Shown: piece after piece, positions 10,601-22,168 of the stretch | Layout of the letters: every line of letters begins with the position of its first letter | Position numbering within the stretch: position 1 is the stretch's first letter | Assembly: GCF_000687475.1 (NCBI RefSeq) | Contig: NC_057316.1 | Coordinates: 6,200,001-6,264,000, forward strand | From: Ustilaginoidea virens | Lineage: Eukaryota > Ascomycota > Sordariomycetes > Hypocreales > Clavicipitaceae | DNA length: 64,000 nucleotides | Direction of reading: 5' to 3' | Notes under the pieces: generated by a model | What the model saw: the letters and a program-made list of their open reading frames with translations, nothing else | Told to the model about the DNA's origin: nothing | Databases searched by the model: none | Translations under genes and position numbers: made by a program

Positions 10601-11053
10601 GATCAGAGCCTTTATCAGAGCCTTACTGGCACTATAATGTGGCTTATGATGATGACTAGGCCCGACCTAGCATTTCCTACCCAATACTTCTCCCGGTTTA
10701 TGTCCAAGGCAACTAATGTGCATCTAAATGCTGCAAAAGGCAGCTTTAGCTACCTTAAAGGCACTGAGAACCTAGCTATTTGCTTTAGTACTACTAAAAG
10801 CAACCAACAGCCTATTATAACCGCTTATTCTGATAGCGACTTTGCTGGCTGTAAAGAAACCTCTAAATCTACTGGAGGCTTCTTGACTACTATTAATAGT
10901 AGTCCTATTAGCTGGCGTTCTAAGCGAGCCTCTTTAGTAGTATTATCTACTTTAGAAGCTGAATCTGATGCCTTACTTGAGACTATTCGTGAGCCACTGC
11001 CGGGCCCTAAATTTACTAGGTTCCGCGAGTTACTAGGTCTTATGGCCTGCTAA
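7631..11053 (+). CDS. Copia Gag-Pol polyprotein, internally deleted but open (1140 aa)
   Basis: Retrotransposon polyprotein. Order: Gag N-terminus (about residues 1-57); 40-odd residues of P-V-E-A-T-S-P-T repeats where the Gag core should be; basic KKKQQQKKK stretch; retropepsin region with active site reading DIGSTCHI (residue about 176) instead of DTGS; repeat-rich linker (residues about 335-420); WHVRLGHIG start of the integrase zinc module, cut after CANT; second linker with D-D-L-E-S-I-P-D-P-T repeats; reverse transcriptase with KALYGLKQAPREW and YVDDCLLVG (YVDD at about 897-900); RNase H with AYSDSDFAGCKE and STLEAESDALLE, then a jump to the final GPKFTRFRELLG. The integrase CxxC and DDE core and the last RNase H segment are absent compared with Copia-2. 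It has no in-frame stops, unlike its relatives. Could encode protein, but cannot be autonomous. The protease T-to-I change probably impairs processing. Confidence 0.9.
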   Translation: MTQSRPSTYKATLDSNSKADLTVQLQLDMDDIKSQMNTLITFIQGLVSRRNGNVPTIITSKELVEATSPTIPGPTITTIKDPVEATSPTTTNAASTNNSKNNSTNRKKKQQQKKKQDSSSNQQDVEAFIIGNYNTQDTNISYSSSSTTISTDNQPLAISYSAKSGGRTPKDALLYDIGSTCHIVNDKKHFTTFHHFEKNDKPVITTGGGPISPTGWGTARFTVLQGINPTKWGIIELKNALYIPALDINIISGVKHYAAKGVLIKNQLWSASRKCIGIFNFDKYGFFLPQKGIDTPLLHQPCSHYTITNSISVEVPSPTNPADYSNPEDITITPVPTTATSKEPVEATSPTTNQSATITSDVPTTATSKEPIEATSPTTQPSAVTTSEDPVEATSPTTQPSAITTSENPVVATSPTSTLIAADTEYQKLLQLAGIWHVRLGHIGIQLLKKTCANTYLVYLLKKNIVIKTTFITFIHQNEGIGPISSGLEGDFHRGQNIGSEGVSSSKEPAILLDDLESIPDPTNSTNLTSITNTNAIPDDLENIPDPTNLTNITNTNVIPDDLESIPDPTNFTSITNAAPDDITNTNATVDYLPKSEGTILQSPATAKDDLINILISLNPTDLTGPTGPVGPADPTSPTDLFPNQDLYHLIWDSCYAAKRKLAKKAPGGTPNSWKDVLRSPEKDLWIKALFKEFEQLLDTKVFQFIPKSSVPIDRKIIRNRPVFRVKKDANNQPIKYKARLVVKGFMQVEGKDFQHTYASTSIPPTWRVILALAASNNWEIEQIDFIGAFLNSELSETIYMDIPDGFLEFPESLLTDSKLWSNIQRQRLLTLLKEAGFDPSIKQAILLKKALYGLKQAPREWQHRLKDLISSEGFLPLASDAAVFYNKQTSTFIVTYVDDCLLVGPNITYINQLKRKFHKVYAIEDRGPASFFLGVQIIWNRKEGLLWLHQAQFIAEVLAKFGLQDTKPQLIPLQPGILNESSGKDLSPTDQSLYQSLTGTIMWLMMMTRPDLAFPTQYFSRFMSKATNVHLNAAKGSFSYLKGTENLAICFSTTKSNQQPIITAYSDSDFAGCKETSKSTGGFLTTINSSPISWRSKRASLVVLSTLEAESDALLETIREPLPGPKFTRFRELLGLMAC

Positions 11054-11161
11054 CTTATACTAACTCACTTTTACTAAGGTTTTTCTTATGTTTTTCCTTA
11101 GCACTTTTATTGCATTTTCTTTCCCTATCCTTTACACGATTAGCTTGCTATTACAGTAGCT

Positions 11162-11173
11162 AATCAGAGGGGG
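11162..11173 (+). other. Copia-1 polypurine tract
   Basis: AATCAGAGGGGG immediately before the 3' LTR; second-strand priming site. The same tract precedes the LTR of every Copia copy here, including the diverged Copia-B. Confidence 0.85.
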
Positions 11174-11901
11174 TGTTAAAATCCTATAGTAGCCTATTAG
11201 GCTGCTGGCCTAATGCTCTGCTGGCTTACTGACCTTCTGTCCCTTATACCGCTTCTTTGACTTATGGTAGTCTTACCTTAGACCTTTGCCTTTTACCTTA
11301 GGATTTTCAGTGGATTATTTACTGTATATCAAGTAAGGTAGGCCTTAAGGTAGGCCTTGTTAAAAAGGTGTGGCATTGCTAAATTAGCGTGGTGGGCCTT
11401 CTAGTGTGGTGGCTAGTCCACTAGTGTGGTGGGTAGTCACTAGCGTGGTGGTTAGTCACTAGCGTGGTGGCTAATTACTAGTGCGGTGGTTAGGGTGGTT
11501 GGAAAGGCTGGATATAGTGGGGCTGCTGACGTATTATATACGTGGCATAGCGAGCATTACGGGGAGCTTTCTTACTGGCTACCTTGGATGCCTGGGCCCA
11601 CCCCTCCTTCGTGTATATATAGGATAGCTTTTCTCCTTCTTTCTAGATAGTAGAAGGGTAGCACAATCGAGTCTGTTAATGCACTATATGCCTCTTAACT
11701 TTTTACCTTCCCTGCGTTTTCTGGTTATCTTATATTTGCCTTGCCTTTACACTTGCCCTGCTTTATAGCACTTGTATAGTCTTAGGACTTGGTGAAAAAT
11801 CTAGTATTATACTAAGATTAGTTCACAGGTCGCAGACAGTCTTGTGCCATCTAGCTAGCTAGTAAGGCTCTGCTTTTATAGTGACCTTGAGAATTGCAAT
11901 A
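11174..11901 (+). repeat. Copia-1 3' LTR
   Basis: 728 bp, nearly identical to 6190-6916; differences are single bases and 1-2 bp indels. Followed by the target duplication AGGTC. Confidence 0.92.
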
Positions 11902-11906
11902 AGGTC

Positions 11907-12407
11907 AATAGGGACTTTATTAGAGATAAGAAGACCTAATAGATATTTATCTTTTAGAACTTATTATTTATAATCTAATTATAGGTCGCGGCCTTCTTTA
12001 AGAATAGTATAGCTTATAATTATAATATAATAAAGTTCTTTGAATACTTCTAATATCTCTTTAAAGACCTATACCAATAGGATTATACTATTATTAAGCT
12101 TAAGCACTCTTTACGCTAGGGCCTAAAGGAGCCTTTTGCCGCCTTTTTTATGCAATTTAAAGAAAAACTTATATTTACTAATAATTTCAATTGGCTTAAG
12201 GAGGTTAAGCTAAAATATTTTTAATTAGCACTTAACGCTCGTATAGCTAATAAGATTATTAGCCTTAGGGTCTCCTATTATAATTATTATTCGGCGGTAG
12301 ATTACTACCGATAAATTACTATCGATATTAAAACCAGTTTAACTATTAACTACTAATCGGGCTTAGCCTATTCCCGACCAACCTATGCCTAGGATATTAA
12401 GGGTAAT
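11907..12407 (+). pseudogene. Gypsy G1 gag fragment (continuation)
   Basis: Resumes the Gypsy sequence interrupted at 6189; the same stretch follows 31305 (to 31451) and 38063 in G2. Frame broken by TAA/TAG. It ends at 12407, where a further Gypsy LTR begins (TGTCACGGG), so the rest of G1 is missing. Confidence 0.75.
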
Positions 12408-12733
12408 TGTCACGGGCTCAGGCTACGCCCGCGCTATAATATGGCTAGGACTCGGGCTGCGCCCGCGATTAGCCTTAGGAGTATCGGCACGGGGTTACGA
12501 GGGCTCGCTAAGGACTCGGCCCGTGCTACGTATAGGCATAAATAGGCTACTTAGAGGCCCCTATTCAGGCCCTCTCTCTTTCCTCCTTAGTCTATTTAAT
12601 ATATTTATTCGACGCCTATTCGCAGTAGCCCTAGGGCTAATCCTTTATATTTAAATAGACTCTCTTAGCCTTACTATTATAACCTCACATTATGGAGCTA
12701 ATGATGCAGGCTATACAAGATATCGAGATAAGC
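12408..12733 (+). repeat. Gypsy G2 5' LTR
   Basis: Starts TGTCACGGGCTCAGGC and aligns with 5503-5845 and, in a more RIP-damaged form, with 44212-44452. Copia-4 is inserted near its 3' end (duplication TAAGC, 12729-12733 and 30950-30954). An 89-codon frame inside (12385-12654) has no sign of being a gene. Confidence 0.75.
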
Positions 12734-13462
12734 TATTGCAATTTTAAAGGTCACTATAAAGCAAAGCCTTACTAGCTAGCTAAATGGCATAAGACTGTCT
12801 GCGACCTGTGACTTAATCTTAGTATAAATACTAGATTCTTTACTAAGTCCTAAGACTATACAAGTGCTATAAAGCGAGGCAAGTGTAAAGGCAAGGCAAA
12901 TATAAGATAACCAGAATAACGCAGGGAAGGTGGAAGTTAAGAGGCATGTAGTGCATTAACAGGTTCGATTGTGCTGCCCTTCTACTATCTAGAAAGAAGG
13001 GGGAAAGCTATCCTATATATACACGAAGGAGGGGTGGGCCCAGGCATCCAGGATAGCCAGTAAGAGAGCTCCCCGTAATGCTCGTCACCAACCCTGCTAT
13101 ATCCGACTAACCCCGCTATATCCGGCTACCCTAACCACTATGCTAGTGACTAACCACTACGCTAGTAACTAGCCACCACGCTAGTGACTAACCACCACAC
13201 TAGTAGGCTAGCCACCACGCTAGTAGGCCGCCACCACGCTAGTAGGCCACCACGCTAATTTAACAATGCCACACCTTTTTTTAACAAGGCCTACCTTACT
13301 TGATATACAGTAATAATCCACTGAAAATCCTTAAGGTAAAAGGCAAAGGCCTAAGGTTGGTAAGACTACCATAAGTCTAAGAGACGGTATAAGGGCCAGA
13401 AGGTTAGTAAGCCAGTAGGGCATTAGGCCAGCAGCCTAGTAGGCTACTATAGGATTTTAACA
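12734..13462 (-). repeat. Copia-4 3' LTR
   Basis: 729 bp in reverse orientation (plus strand begins TATTGCAATTTT and ends GGATTTTAACA), followed by the polypurine tract complement CCCCTTCTGATTAG. Confidence 0.88.
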
Positions 13463-14240
13463 CCCCTTCTGATTAGCTACTGTAGTAGCAAGCTAATCGT
13501 GTAAAGAATAGGGAAAGAAAATGCAGTAAAAGTGCTAAGGAAAAACATAGGAAAAACCTTAGTAAGTTAGTACAAGTTAGTATAAGTTAGCAGGCCCTAA
13601 GACCTAGTAACTCGCGGAACCTAGTAAATTTAGGGCCTGGTAGTGGCTTCGTAAGACCGTCAGCAGGCATATTATTAGTAGGTAAGTAGGTAATTTTAAC
13701 CAAGCCCAGCTGGGCTTGCTCCCTAATATACCGGAATTTTAATAGCGTATGCTTAGTGCGAGCATGCTGATTAGGGTCGTTAGAATTTAAAATAGAGCCC
13801 TGGTTATTGCAGTATAGCGGTATAGGACGTAAGATATCAATTTCCAGCTCCTTACAAAGGTTAGAAAGCCACTATACCTCACGGATAGTCTCAAGTAATG
13901 CATTAGATTCAGCTTCTAAAGTAGATAGCACTACTAAAGAGGCTCGCTTAGAACGCCAGCTAATAGGACCACTATTAATAGTAGTAAGAAAACCTCCAGT
14001 TGATTTAGAAGTTTCTTTACAGCCAGCAAAATCGCTATCAGAATAAGCGGTTATAATAGGCTGTTGGTTGCTTTTAGTAGTACTAAAACAAATAGCTAGG
14101 TTCTTAGTGCCTTTAAGGTAACTAAAGCTGCCCTTTGCAGCATTTATATGCACATTAGTTGCTTTCGACATAAACCGAGATAGGTATTGGGTAGGAAATG
14201 CTAGGTCGGGCCTAGTTATCATCATAAGCCATATTATAGT
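13463..14240 (-). pseudogene. Copia-4 pol 3' end: RNase H
   Basis: Minus-strand RNase H including an open 117-codon piece (14225-13872) with MITRPDLAFPTQYLSRF and AYSDSDFAGCKE. The pol stop corresponds to 13589-13587. Unlike Copia-1, this copy keeps the last RNase H segment, here with stops. Interrupted at 14240 by Copia-2; continues at 21495. Confidence 0.82.
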
Positions 14241-14966
14241 TGTTAAAATCCTATAGTAGCCTACTAGGCTGCTGGCCTTATGCCCTACTGGCCTACTAAC
14301 CTTCTGGCCCTTATACCGCCTCTTGGACTTATGGTAGTATTACCTTAGGCCTTTGCCTTTTACCTTAAGGATTTTCAGTGGATTATTTACTGTATATCAA
14401 GTAAGGTAGGCCTTGTTGAAAAGGTGTGGCATTGCTAAATTAGCGTGGTTGCCTACTAGCGTGGTGGCGGCCTACTAGCGTGGTGTGGCATTGCTAAATT
14501 AGCGTGGTGGCCTACTAGCGTGGTGGCTAGTTACTAGTACGGTAACTAATTACTAGTGCGGTGGTTAGGGTGGTTGGAAAGGTCGGATATAGCGGGGTTG
14601 CTGACGTATCATAGCGAGCATTACGGGGAGCCCTCTTACTGGCTTCCCTGGATGCCTGGGCCCACCCCTCCTTCGTATATATATAGGATAGCTTTCCCCC
14701 TTCTTTCTAGATAGTAGAAGGGTAGCACAATCGAGTCTGTTAATGCACTATATGCCTCTTAACTTCTTACCTTCTCTGCGTTTTCTGGTTATCTTATATT
14801 TGCCTTGCCTTTATACTTGCCCTGCTTTATAGCATTTGTATAGTCTTAGGACTTGGTGAAAAATCTAGTATTTATATTAAGATTAGTTTATAGGTCGCAG
14901 ACAGTCTTATGCTATCTAGCTAGCTAGTAAGGCTCTGCTTTTATAGTGACCTTGAGAATTGCAATA
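14241..14966 (+). repeat. Copia-2 5' LTR
   Basis: 726 bp, TGTTAAAATCC to GCAATA, with a shuffled minisatellite (GTGGCATTGCTAAATTAGCGTGG duplicated around CTACTAGCGTGG units). Confidence 0.92.
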
Positions 14967-15710
14967 GGTTATGAGCCTGGGTTTTTACTTCTTTGTTTTT
15001 ACCCTACCTTTTTGTGTTCACCCCTTGGTCTCTTTTGCTTATTAGTACTACTAATATAGCTATCTTTTGGTATCTTCGGCTTACCCTTATTAACTTCGCT
15101 TACCTATTATCACCTTTGGCTTACCCTCTATTACCTACGGCATTACCCTGCGGCAATCAACGGCATACCTAACGGCAATTTACGGCGTAACCTCACGGCA
15201 CTTTTAGCGTAACCTTACGTTATTTTTCGGCGTAACCTACGGTACCTACGGATTTTATAGTGTGATATCTACCACATTATACCACTGTATAACACTTTTA
15301 CACCTAGTGCACGACACCCACTGCACTGTACGGCACCTGTTATACTCTTCTACTTATAGCACTTTTGGTACGGCACTTACGGCACCTCTTATATTACGGC
15401 ACCTATAGCACCCACGGCACCTACGGCACCTACGGCACTTACGGCACCTTTATATTACGGCACTAAATAAGCACCTTAAACACCAACGCTATAATACGGA
15501 CTTGCACAACGCCTACGGCATCTGTGCTTTTATACTGAGACCTACCGCTATATTCTGCGGTTACCTTTTATAGTAGGCTACTAGCCACTATATTTACTGA
15601 CTTTCCAGCTTATTACTCGACTATTTTGCTAGCTATTCAGCTAGTTATTCCTCTGTTTTACAACTATCGGCACCATTTTTCAACGGATTTTTAAACCCTT
15701 TTTGCCCACT

Positions 15711-18700
15711 ATGGCAGAGTCAGGATCCTATAAGGTCCCTGAATCCGATACTGAAGTTGATACTAATGCACAGCTACAGCTAGATATGGACGATATGAAA
15801 TCCCAGATGAATATACTAACTGACCTTATATAGGGCCTAGTTAGTAGGCAAAATAACGATTCCTAGGCTACCTAGGCTACCTAGGCTACTAATAAGAAGT
15901 CTACTAAAGCCACTGAAGCTGGACCTTCCACTAAGACTACCACTAAAGATGATGATAGTGAAGCTGACGTTATGGAAATCGACCAACCTTCTACGCCTAT
16001 AAAATATAAGGGTAAAGAGCCTATTTATATAATGCCACCAATAACTATTACCAACCAAATTAGTGATGGGGCTATTAAGGAATTAGCTAAGACTGCCAAC
16101 CGCTTTAAAGAGTCTCAGAAGCTAAAAAGCCCCTATAATTTCGACCAGTGGAAGCAGGCCCTTATAATACAACTTAGGGCCTTTAAAATAGCAAATTTTG
16201 TCAACGACCCCTCTATAGCAAGGCATTTTGATGAGTCTGAGCAGGCACTTTTACTACTAATGCTAAAGAATAGCTGTGGTGAAGAAGCTGTAGAGGCTAT
16301 AGATTGGTGTAATGACCCAGAGGAAGCTTACCTTTTGCTAGTGGCCTAGTACTGCCATTCACTAGAAGTACAGCGGGCATACTTATACCCTACCTTTCAC
16401 ACCCTTATACTTACCGGTTATAAAGGCACTTTAGAGGCTTTTAATAGCGAATTTAATAGCTATATTTCTCGCCTCAGAATCCTAGGTTCTAAGATCGACT
16501 CTTTCGATTAAGTAAACCAGTATCTTTGGGCTGTAGAGGGGGTATTTACCCGCTGGACGGAACGCTAACGCTCTATGATTAGGGCTTATAGCGCCTAAGG
16601 TGTTATTAATAGCAGCAAATTTAACCTCTAGTATTTTATGGTTGACCTACTAGAAGAATAGCGTTCTAAAGGGTCTTCTAAGGTGGCTGCTAATAACCCT
16701 AAGCAGCTTAAGGCTTCCAAGGACCCTAAGAAAGGGTCTACTAATGCCGCTTCTACTAATAATAGTAAGAATAATTCTACTAATAATAGGAAAAAGAAGC
16801 AGCAACAGAAGAAGAAATAGGACTCTAACAGCAATCAGCAAGATGTTGAGGCCTTTATTATAGGCAACTATAATACCCAGGATACTAATATATCTTATTC
16901 TTCTTCTACTATATCTACTGATAACCAGCCCTTAGCTATAAGCTATAGTGCTAAATCAGGCGGTAGGACTCCTAAGGATGCCCTCCTTTACGATACAGGC
17001 TCTACTTGTCATATTGTTAATGATAAGAAGCATTTCACCACTTTTCACCATTTTGAGAAGGATGATAAGCCTGTAATTACTACTGGTGGTGGCCCTATTT
17101 CCCCTACTGGTTGGGGTACAGCACGATTTACTGTGCTACAGGGCATTAATCCTACAAAATGGGGTATTATAGAGCTCAAGAATGCACTATATATTCCTGC
17201 CTTGGATATTAACATTATTAGCGGTGTAAAGCATTATGCTGCTAAAGGGGTACTAATTAAAAATCAGCTTTGGTCAGCAAGCCGTAAATGCATCGGCATT
17301 TTTAACTTTGATAAATACGGCTTTTTCCTTCCATAGAAAGGAATAGACACACCACTACTGCATTAACCTTGCAGCCACTATACTAATAGTATAGTAGTAG
17401 AGGTCCCCAGCCCTACTAACCCTGCTGATTATAGTGATCCTGAGGAAACCACTATTACCCCCATTCCTACTACTGCGACTAGTAAGGAACCTGTAGAGGC
17501 TACTAGCCCTACTACCCAACCTTCCGCTATTACGACTAGCGAAGAGCCCGCTATTACGACTAGCGAAAATCCCGTAGTGGCTACTAGCCCTACTCCTGCC
17601 CCTGTAGCTGCTGATACAGAATATCAGAAGCTATTACAGTTAGCCGGCATTTGGTATGTACGGCTAGGGCATATAGGTATTCAGCTACTTAAAAAGACCT
17701 GTGCTAATACCCCTGGTCTTCCTAACCTTAATAAGGTTAAAGATGCTGATTTTCGCTGCCTAGCTTGTATTTAAGCTAAGAAGGTTAGAAAACCTTCTAA
17801 GGATGTGATACCTAATCCAGCTAAATGCCTGGATATTATAGAAGGTGATACTTTTGCTATATCACCTATGCCATACAACAAACGACCTGTTGCCCTTATA
17901 TTAGTGGACAGAAAATCCCGATTCCGTTGGCTTTACTTACTGCCTAATAGGGAAGGCACTGTTGTTTTTAAAGCATTACAGAGCTTTATATAGAGCCTAC
18001 AGGTCAGATATGGTAAAACGCCTGTTGAATTCCACTATGATGGTGGAAATGAAATCAATAAAATGCTTAGTGATTGGCTTGTCGAACAGGGCATAACTTT
18101 TAATACATCTTGCCTTTATATTCACGAATAAAACGGCCTAGCTGAGCGGTCCATTAGGGTTATAGCTGATAGACTACGTGCTACTATGGCCTGGTCAAGG
18201 CTACCATCTAACCTCTGGTCCGCTGTAATTACTGGCGTTGTTATGCTAGTAAATATAATAGCAGTTACTAATAGACCTTCTAGCCCCTATTAGGAGCTAT
18301 TAAAGGATTATGACCAGATAATACCGGAGCACTACCCTGATCTTATTAACCTTAGGGCTATTGGAGCAGCTATTGAAGTGCTTATACCACACGAAAAGCG
18401 TGTAAAGAGCCGTAAATTAGTGCCCTGTACCGAGCCTGGTAGGCTCCTTGCCACTCTAGGTAATAATACCTACTTGGTCTACCTTTTAAAGAAGAAGGTT
18501 GTTACTAAAACAACCTTTATTACCTTTATTCACCAAAATGAAGGTATAGGCCCTATTTCTAGTGGTCTAGAAGGAGACTTTTATAGAGGGCAAAATATAG
18601 GTTTAGAGGGGGTATCTAGCAGAGAACCTGCTATTTTACTGGATGACCTAGAAAGTATTCCTGACCCTACTAACTCTACTAACCCTACTAATATTACTAA

Positions 18701-20630
18701 TAATAATGTTATACTGGATGACCTTAAAAGCGTCCCTGGTATTATTAATATTAATACCACCCCTATAATTTAGTCCCCGGCTACTGTAAAGGATGACCTT
18801 ATAGATATCCTTACCAGCCTTACTCCTGCCGACCTTGCTGGCCCTACTGGCCCTGCTGGCCCTGCTATACCTGCGGGCCCTACTAACCCTACTAGCCCTA
18901 CCGACTTATTCCCTGATCAGGATTTATACCACCTGATATGGGATTCCTGCTATAAAGCGAAGCGTAAGCTTGCTAAAAATGCTGATGGCACGCCAAATAG
19001 CTGGAAGGATGTGCTATAAAGCCCTGAAAAAGACCTTTGGATAAAGGCCTTATTTAAGGAATTTGAGCAGTTATTGGATACTAAAGTCTTCCAATTTATT
19101 CCTAAGTCTAGCGTTCCTATTGATAGGAAAATTATACGCAATAGGCCTGTTTTTTGGGTTAAAAAGGATGCTAATAATCAGCCTATAAAATATAAGGCTA
19201 GATTAGTTGTTAAGGGTTTTATGCAAGTCGAAGGAAAGGACTTTCAGTATACCTATGCTTCTACCTCTATCCCACCTACCTGGAGAGTTATACTGGCTTT
19301 GGCTGCTAGTAATAACTGGGAAATAGAGCAAATTGACTTTATAGGCGCTTTTCTAAATAGCGAACTTTCTGAGACTATTTATATGGATATTCCTGATGGA
19401 TTCCTTGAATTTATGGAAAGTTTACTAACTGATAGTAAGCTTTGGTCTAATATACAGCGCCAATGGCTACTAACTTTGCTTAAAGAAGCTGGCTTTGACC
19501 CTTCTATAAAGCCAGCTATTTTATTAAAGAAGGCCCTATACGGACTAAAACAAGCACCCCGCGAATGGCAATACCGGCTAAAAGACCTGATTTCTAGTGA
19601 AGGCTTCTTACCTTTAGCCTCTGATGCTGCCGTCTTTTATAATAAGCAAACCAGCACCTTTATCGTTACTTATGTTGACGATTGCTTATTAGTTGGTCCA
19701 AATATAATTTATATTAACCAGCTAAAAAGGAAATTTCATAAGGTCTATGCTATAGAAGACCGCGGTCTGGCTTCCTTCTTCCTAGGTGTACAGATTATAC
19801 GAAATAGGAAGGAAGGTCTATTGTGGCTACACCAAGCCCAATTTATAGTAGAGGTTCTAGCTAAATTCGGCTTACAGGATACTAAACCTTAGCTTATTCC
19901 ACTTCAACCAGGGATTCTAAATGAATTTAGTGGAAAAGACCTTAGCCCTACTGATTAGAGCCTTTATCAGAGCCTTACTGGCACTATAATGTGGCTTATG
20001 ATGATGACTAGGCCCGACCTAGCATTTCCTACCTAATACCTTTCTTGGTTTATGTCGAAAGCAACTAATGCGCATCTAAATGCTGCAAAAGGCAGCTTTA
20101 GTTACCTTAAAGGCACTGAGAATCTAGCTATTTGCTTTACTAAAAGCAACTAATAGCCTATTATAGCCGCTTACTCTGATAGCGACTTTGCTGGCTGTAA
20201 AGAAACCTCTAAATCTACTGGAGGCTTCTTGACTACTATTAATAGTGGTCTTATTAGCTGGCGTTCCAAGCGAGCCTCTTTAGTAGTATTATCTACTTTA
20301 GAAGCTGAATCTGATGCATTACTTGAGACTATCCGTGAGGTATAGTGGCTTTCTAACCTTTGTAAGGAGCTGGAAATCGATATTTTACGCCCTATACCGT
20401 TATACTGCGATAATCAGGGCTCTATTTTGAATTCTAATGACCCTAACCAGCATGCTCGCACTAAGCATACACTATTAAAATTCCGGTATATTAGGGAGTA
20501 AGCACAGCTCGGCTTGGTTAAAATTACCTACTTACCTACTAATAGTATGCCTGCTGACGGTCTTACAAAGCCACTAGCGGGCCCTAAATTTACTAGGTTC
20601 CGCGAGTTATTAGGTCTTAGGGCCTGCTAA
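15711..20630 (+). pseudogene. Copia-2 Gag-Pol polyprotein pseudogene
   Basis: Full-length but stop-ridden polyprotein of about 1640 codons from ATG 15711 to TAA 20628-20630. Order: Gag with the central FDQWKQALIIQLRAF helix region (from about 16140) and LMLKNSCGEEAVEA; basic linker; protease DTGSTCHI near 16995; integrase zinc module with CLACI near 17755; integrase core with LILVDRKSRFRWLYLL near 17900 and a GNE-type segment near 18045; reverse transcriptase with KALYGLKQAPREW and YVDDCLLVG (about 19675); RNase H with DSDFAGCKE, YCDNQGS (about 20405) and the ADGLTKPL end. Nearly all breaks are TAG or TAA where Copia-1 or the minus-strand copies have CAG or CAA, the expected product of RIP. 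The open pieces at 15972-16349 and 19074-19892 are parts of this gene. Confidence 0.9.
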
Positions 20631-20744
20631 CTTATACTAACTTACTAAGGTTTTTCCTATGTTTTTCCTTAGGACCTTTATTGCATTTTCTTTCCCTATC
20701 CTTTACACGATTAGCTTGATACTACAGTAGCTAATCAGAGGGGG

Positions 20745-21489
20745 TGTTAAAATCCTATAGTAGCCTACTAGGCTGCTGGCCTTATGCCCTACTGGCCTAC
20801 TAACCTTCTGGCCCTTATACCGCCTCTTGGACTTATGGTAGTATTACCTTAGGCCTTTGCCTTTTACCTTAAGGATTTTCAGTGGATTATTTACTGTATA
20901 TCAAGTAAGGTAGGCCTTGTTGAAAAGGTGTGGCATTGCTAAATTAGCGTGGTTGCCTACTAGCGTGGTGGCGGCCTACTAGCGTGGTGGCGGCCTACTA
21001 GCGTGGTGTGGCATTGCTAAATTAGCGTGGTGGCCTACTAGCGTGGTGGCTAGTTACTAGTGCGGTGACTAATTACTAGTGCGGTGGTTAGGGTGGTTGG
21101 AAAGGTCGGATATAGCGGGGTTGCTGACGTATCATAGCGAGCATTACGGGGAGCCCTCTTACTGGCTTCCCTGGATGCCTGGGCCCACCCCTCCTTCGTG
21201 TATATATAGGATAGCTTTCCCCCTTCTTTCTAGATAGTAGAAGGGTAGCACAATCGAGTCTGTTAATGCACTATATGCCTCTTAACTTCTTACCTTCCCT
21301 GCGTTTTCTGGTTATCTTATATTTGCCTTGCCTTTACACTTGCCCTGCTTTATAGCATTTGTATAGTCTTAGGACTTGGTGAAAAATCTAGTATTTATAC
21401 TAAGATTAGTTCACAGGTCGCAGACAGTCTTATGCTATCTAGCTAGCTAGTAAGGCTCTGCTTTTATAGTGACCTTGAGAATTGCAATA
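20745..21489 (+). repeat. Copia-2 3' LTR
   Basis: 745 bp; differs from the 5' LTR mainly by one extra CGGCCTACTAGCGTGGTGG minisatellite unit. Preceded by AATCAGAGGGGG. Confidence 0.92.
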
Positions 21490-21829
21490 ATAGTGCCAGT
21501 AAGGCTCTGATAAAGGCTCTGATTAGTAGGGCTAAGATCTTTTCCACTAGATTTATTTAGAATCCCTGGTTGAAGTGGAATAAGCTGAGGTTTAGTATCC
21601 TATAGGCCGAATTTAGCTAGGACCTCTGCTATAAATTGGGCTTGGTGTAGCTATAATAGACCTTCCTTCCTATTTCGTATAATTTGTACGCCTAAGAAGA
21701 AGGAAGCCGGACCGCGGTCTTCTATAGCATAGACCTTATGAAATTTCCTTTTTAGCTGGTTAATATAAGTTATATTTGGACTAACTAAAAGGCAATCGTC
21801 AATATAAGTGACGATAAAGGTGCTGGTTT

Positions 21830-22168
21830 TGTCGGAATCGCTGTCGCAAGGTGCCCAATTGGGCACATTGCGACGGATGTGCCGCGCACACCCGTTGCGC
21901 ACGATGTGGCCACTTTTGCCCCTTTTGCCCCTGTGCCCCTGAGCCCGGTAGGGCACGCGGGCAGCCCGGCCCGACCGCGCCGATGCACGTGACTACGGCA
22001 CGCACAAAAAGGCCACATCGTGTAATTACTCTTTTGCTTCCTTTCTTTCCTCTTAGTTAATCAGTCATAATCAAAGAAGTAATCATACCTTTGACCGGTG
22101 ACCTCACGGTACTTGATACCACGCGCGCAACCCTACGTACAACTGGGTACCCCTTGGTGAAACCAACA
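21830..22168 (+). repeat. Solo LTR of an unrelated GC-rich element (LTR-X)
   Basis: 339-bp insert, TGTCGGAATCGC to GAAACCAACA, flanked by GGTTT (21825-21829 and 22169-22173). The uninterrupted site is seen in Copia-5 near 34100. It is GC-rich with many CG and intact CA/TG, unlike its surroundings, so it is probably recent and unRIPed. No internal domain; several short frames cross it but none looks like a gene. Confidence 0.88.

Larger units (their letters stand above)
6190..11901 (+). mobile_element. Copia-1: complete non-autonomous Copia element
   Basis: 5712-bp element with LTRs 6190-6916 and 11174-11901, primer site 6917-6931, polypurine tract 11162-11173 and a 5-bp duplication AGGTC (6185-6189, 11902-11906). 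The empty site is preserved in G2 at 31301-31305, where AGGTC occurs once in uninterrupted Gypsy gag. The LTRs differ at roughly eight positions by eye, so it is one of the younger guests. Its single frame is open for 1140 codons, but Gag core, integrase core and the end of RNase H are deleted. Confidence 0.93.
14241..21489 (+). mobile_element. Copia-2: full-length Copia element with eroded frame
   Basis: 7249 bp. LTRs 14241-14966 and 20745-21489; duplication ATAGT (14236-14240, 21490-21494) in the RNase H/RT part of Copia-4. Primer site 14967-14981 has one change (GGTTATGAGCCTGGG). The leader (14982-15710) contains the ACGGCACCT repeats and palindrome. It retains complete Gag and integrase regions and serves here as the reference for what Copia-1 and Copia-5 have lost. 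Confidence 0.93.

Noticed and set aside
12385..12654. 89-codon frame in the Gypsy LTR
   Set aside because: It starts in gag and runs through the LTR; the equivalent frame is broken at 5503 and 44212.
21785..22060. Overlapping 68-101-codon frames around the GC-rich solo LTR
   Set aside because: They run across the LTR and its borders with Copia pol; high GC removes stops by chance and no domain is visible.
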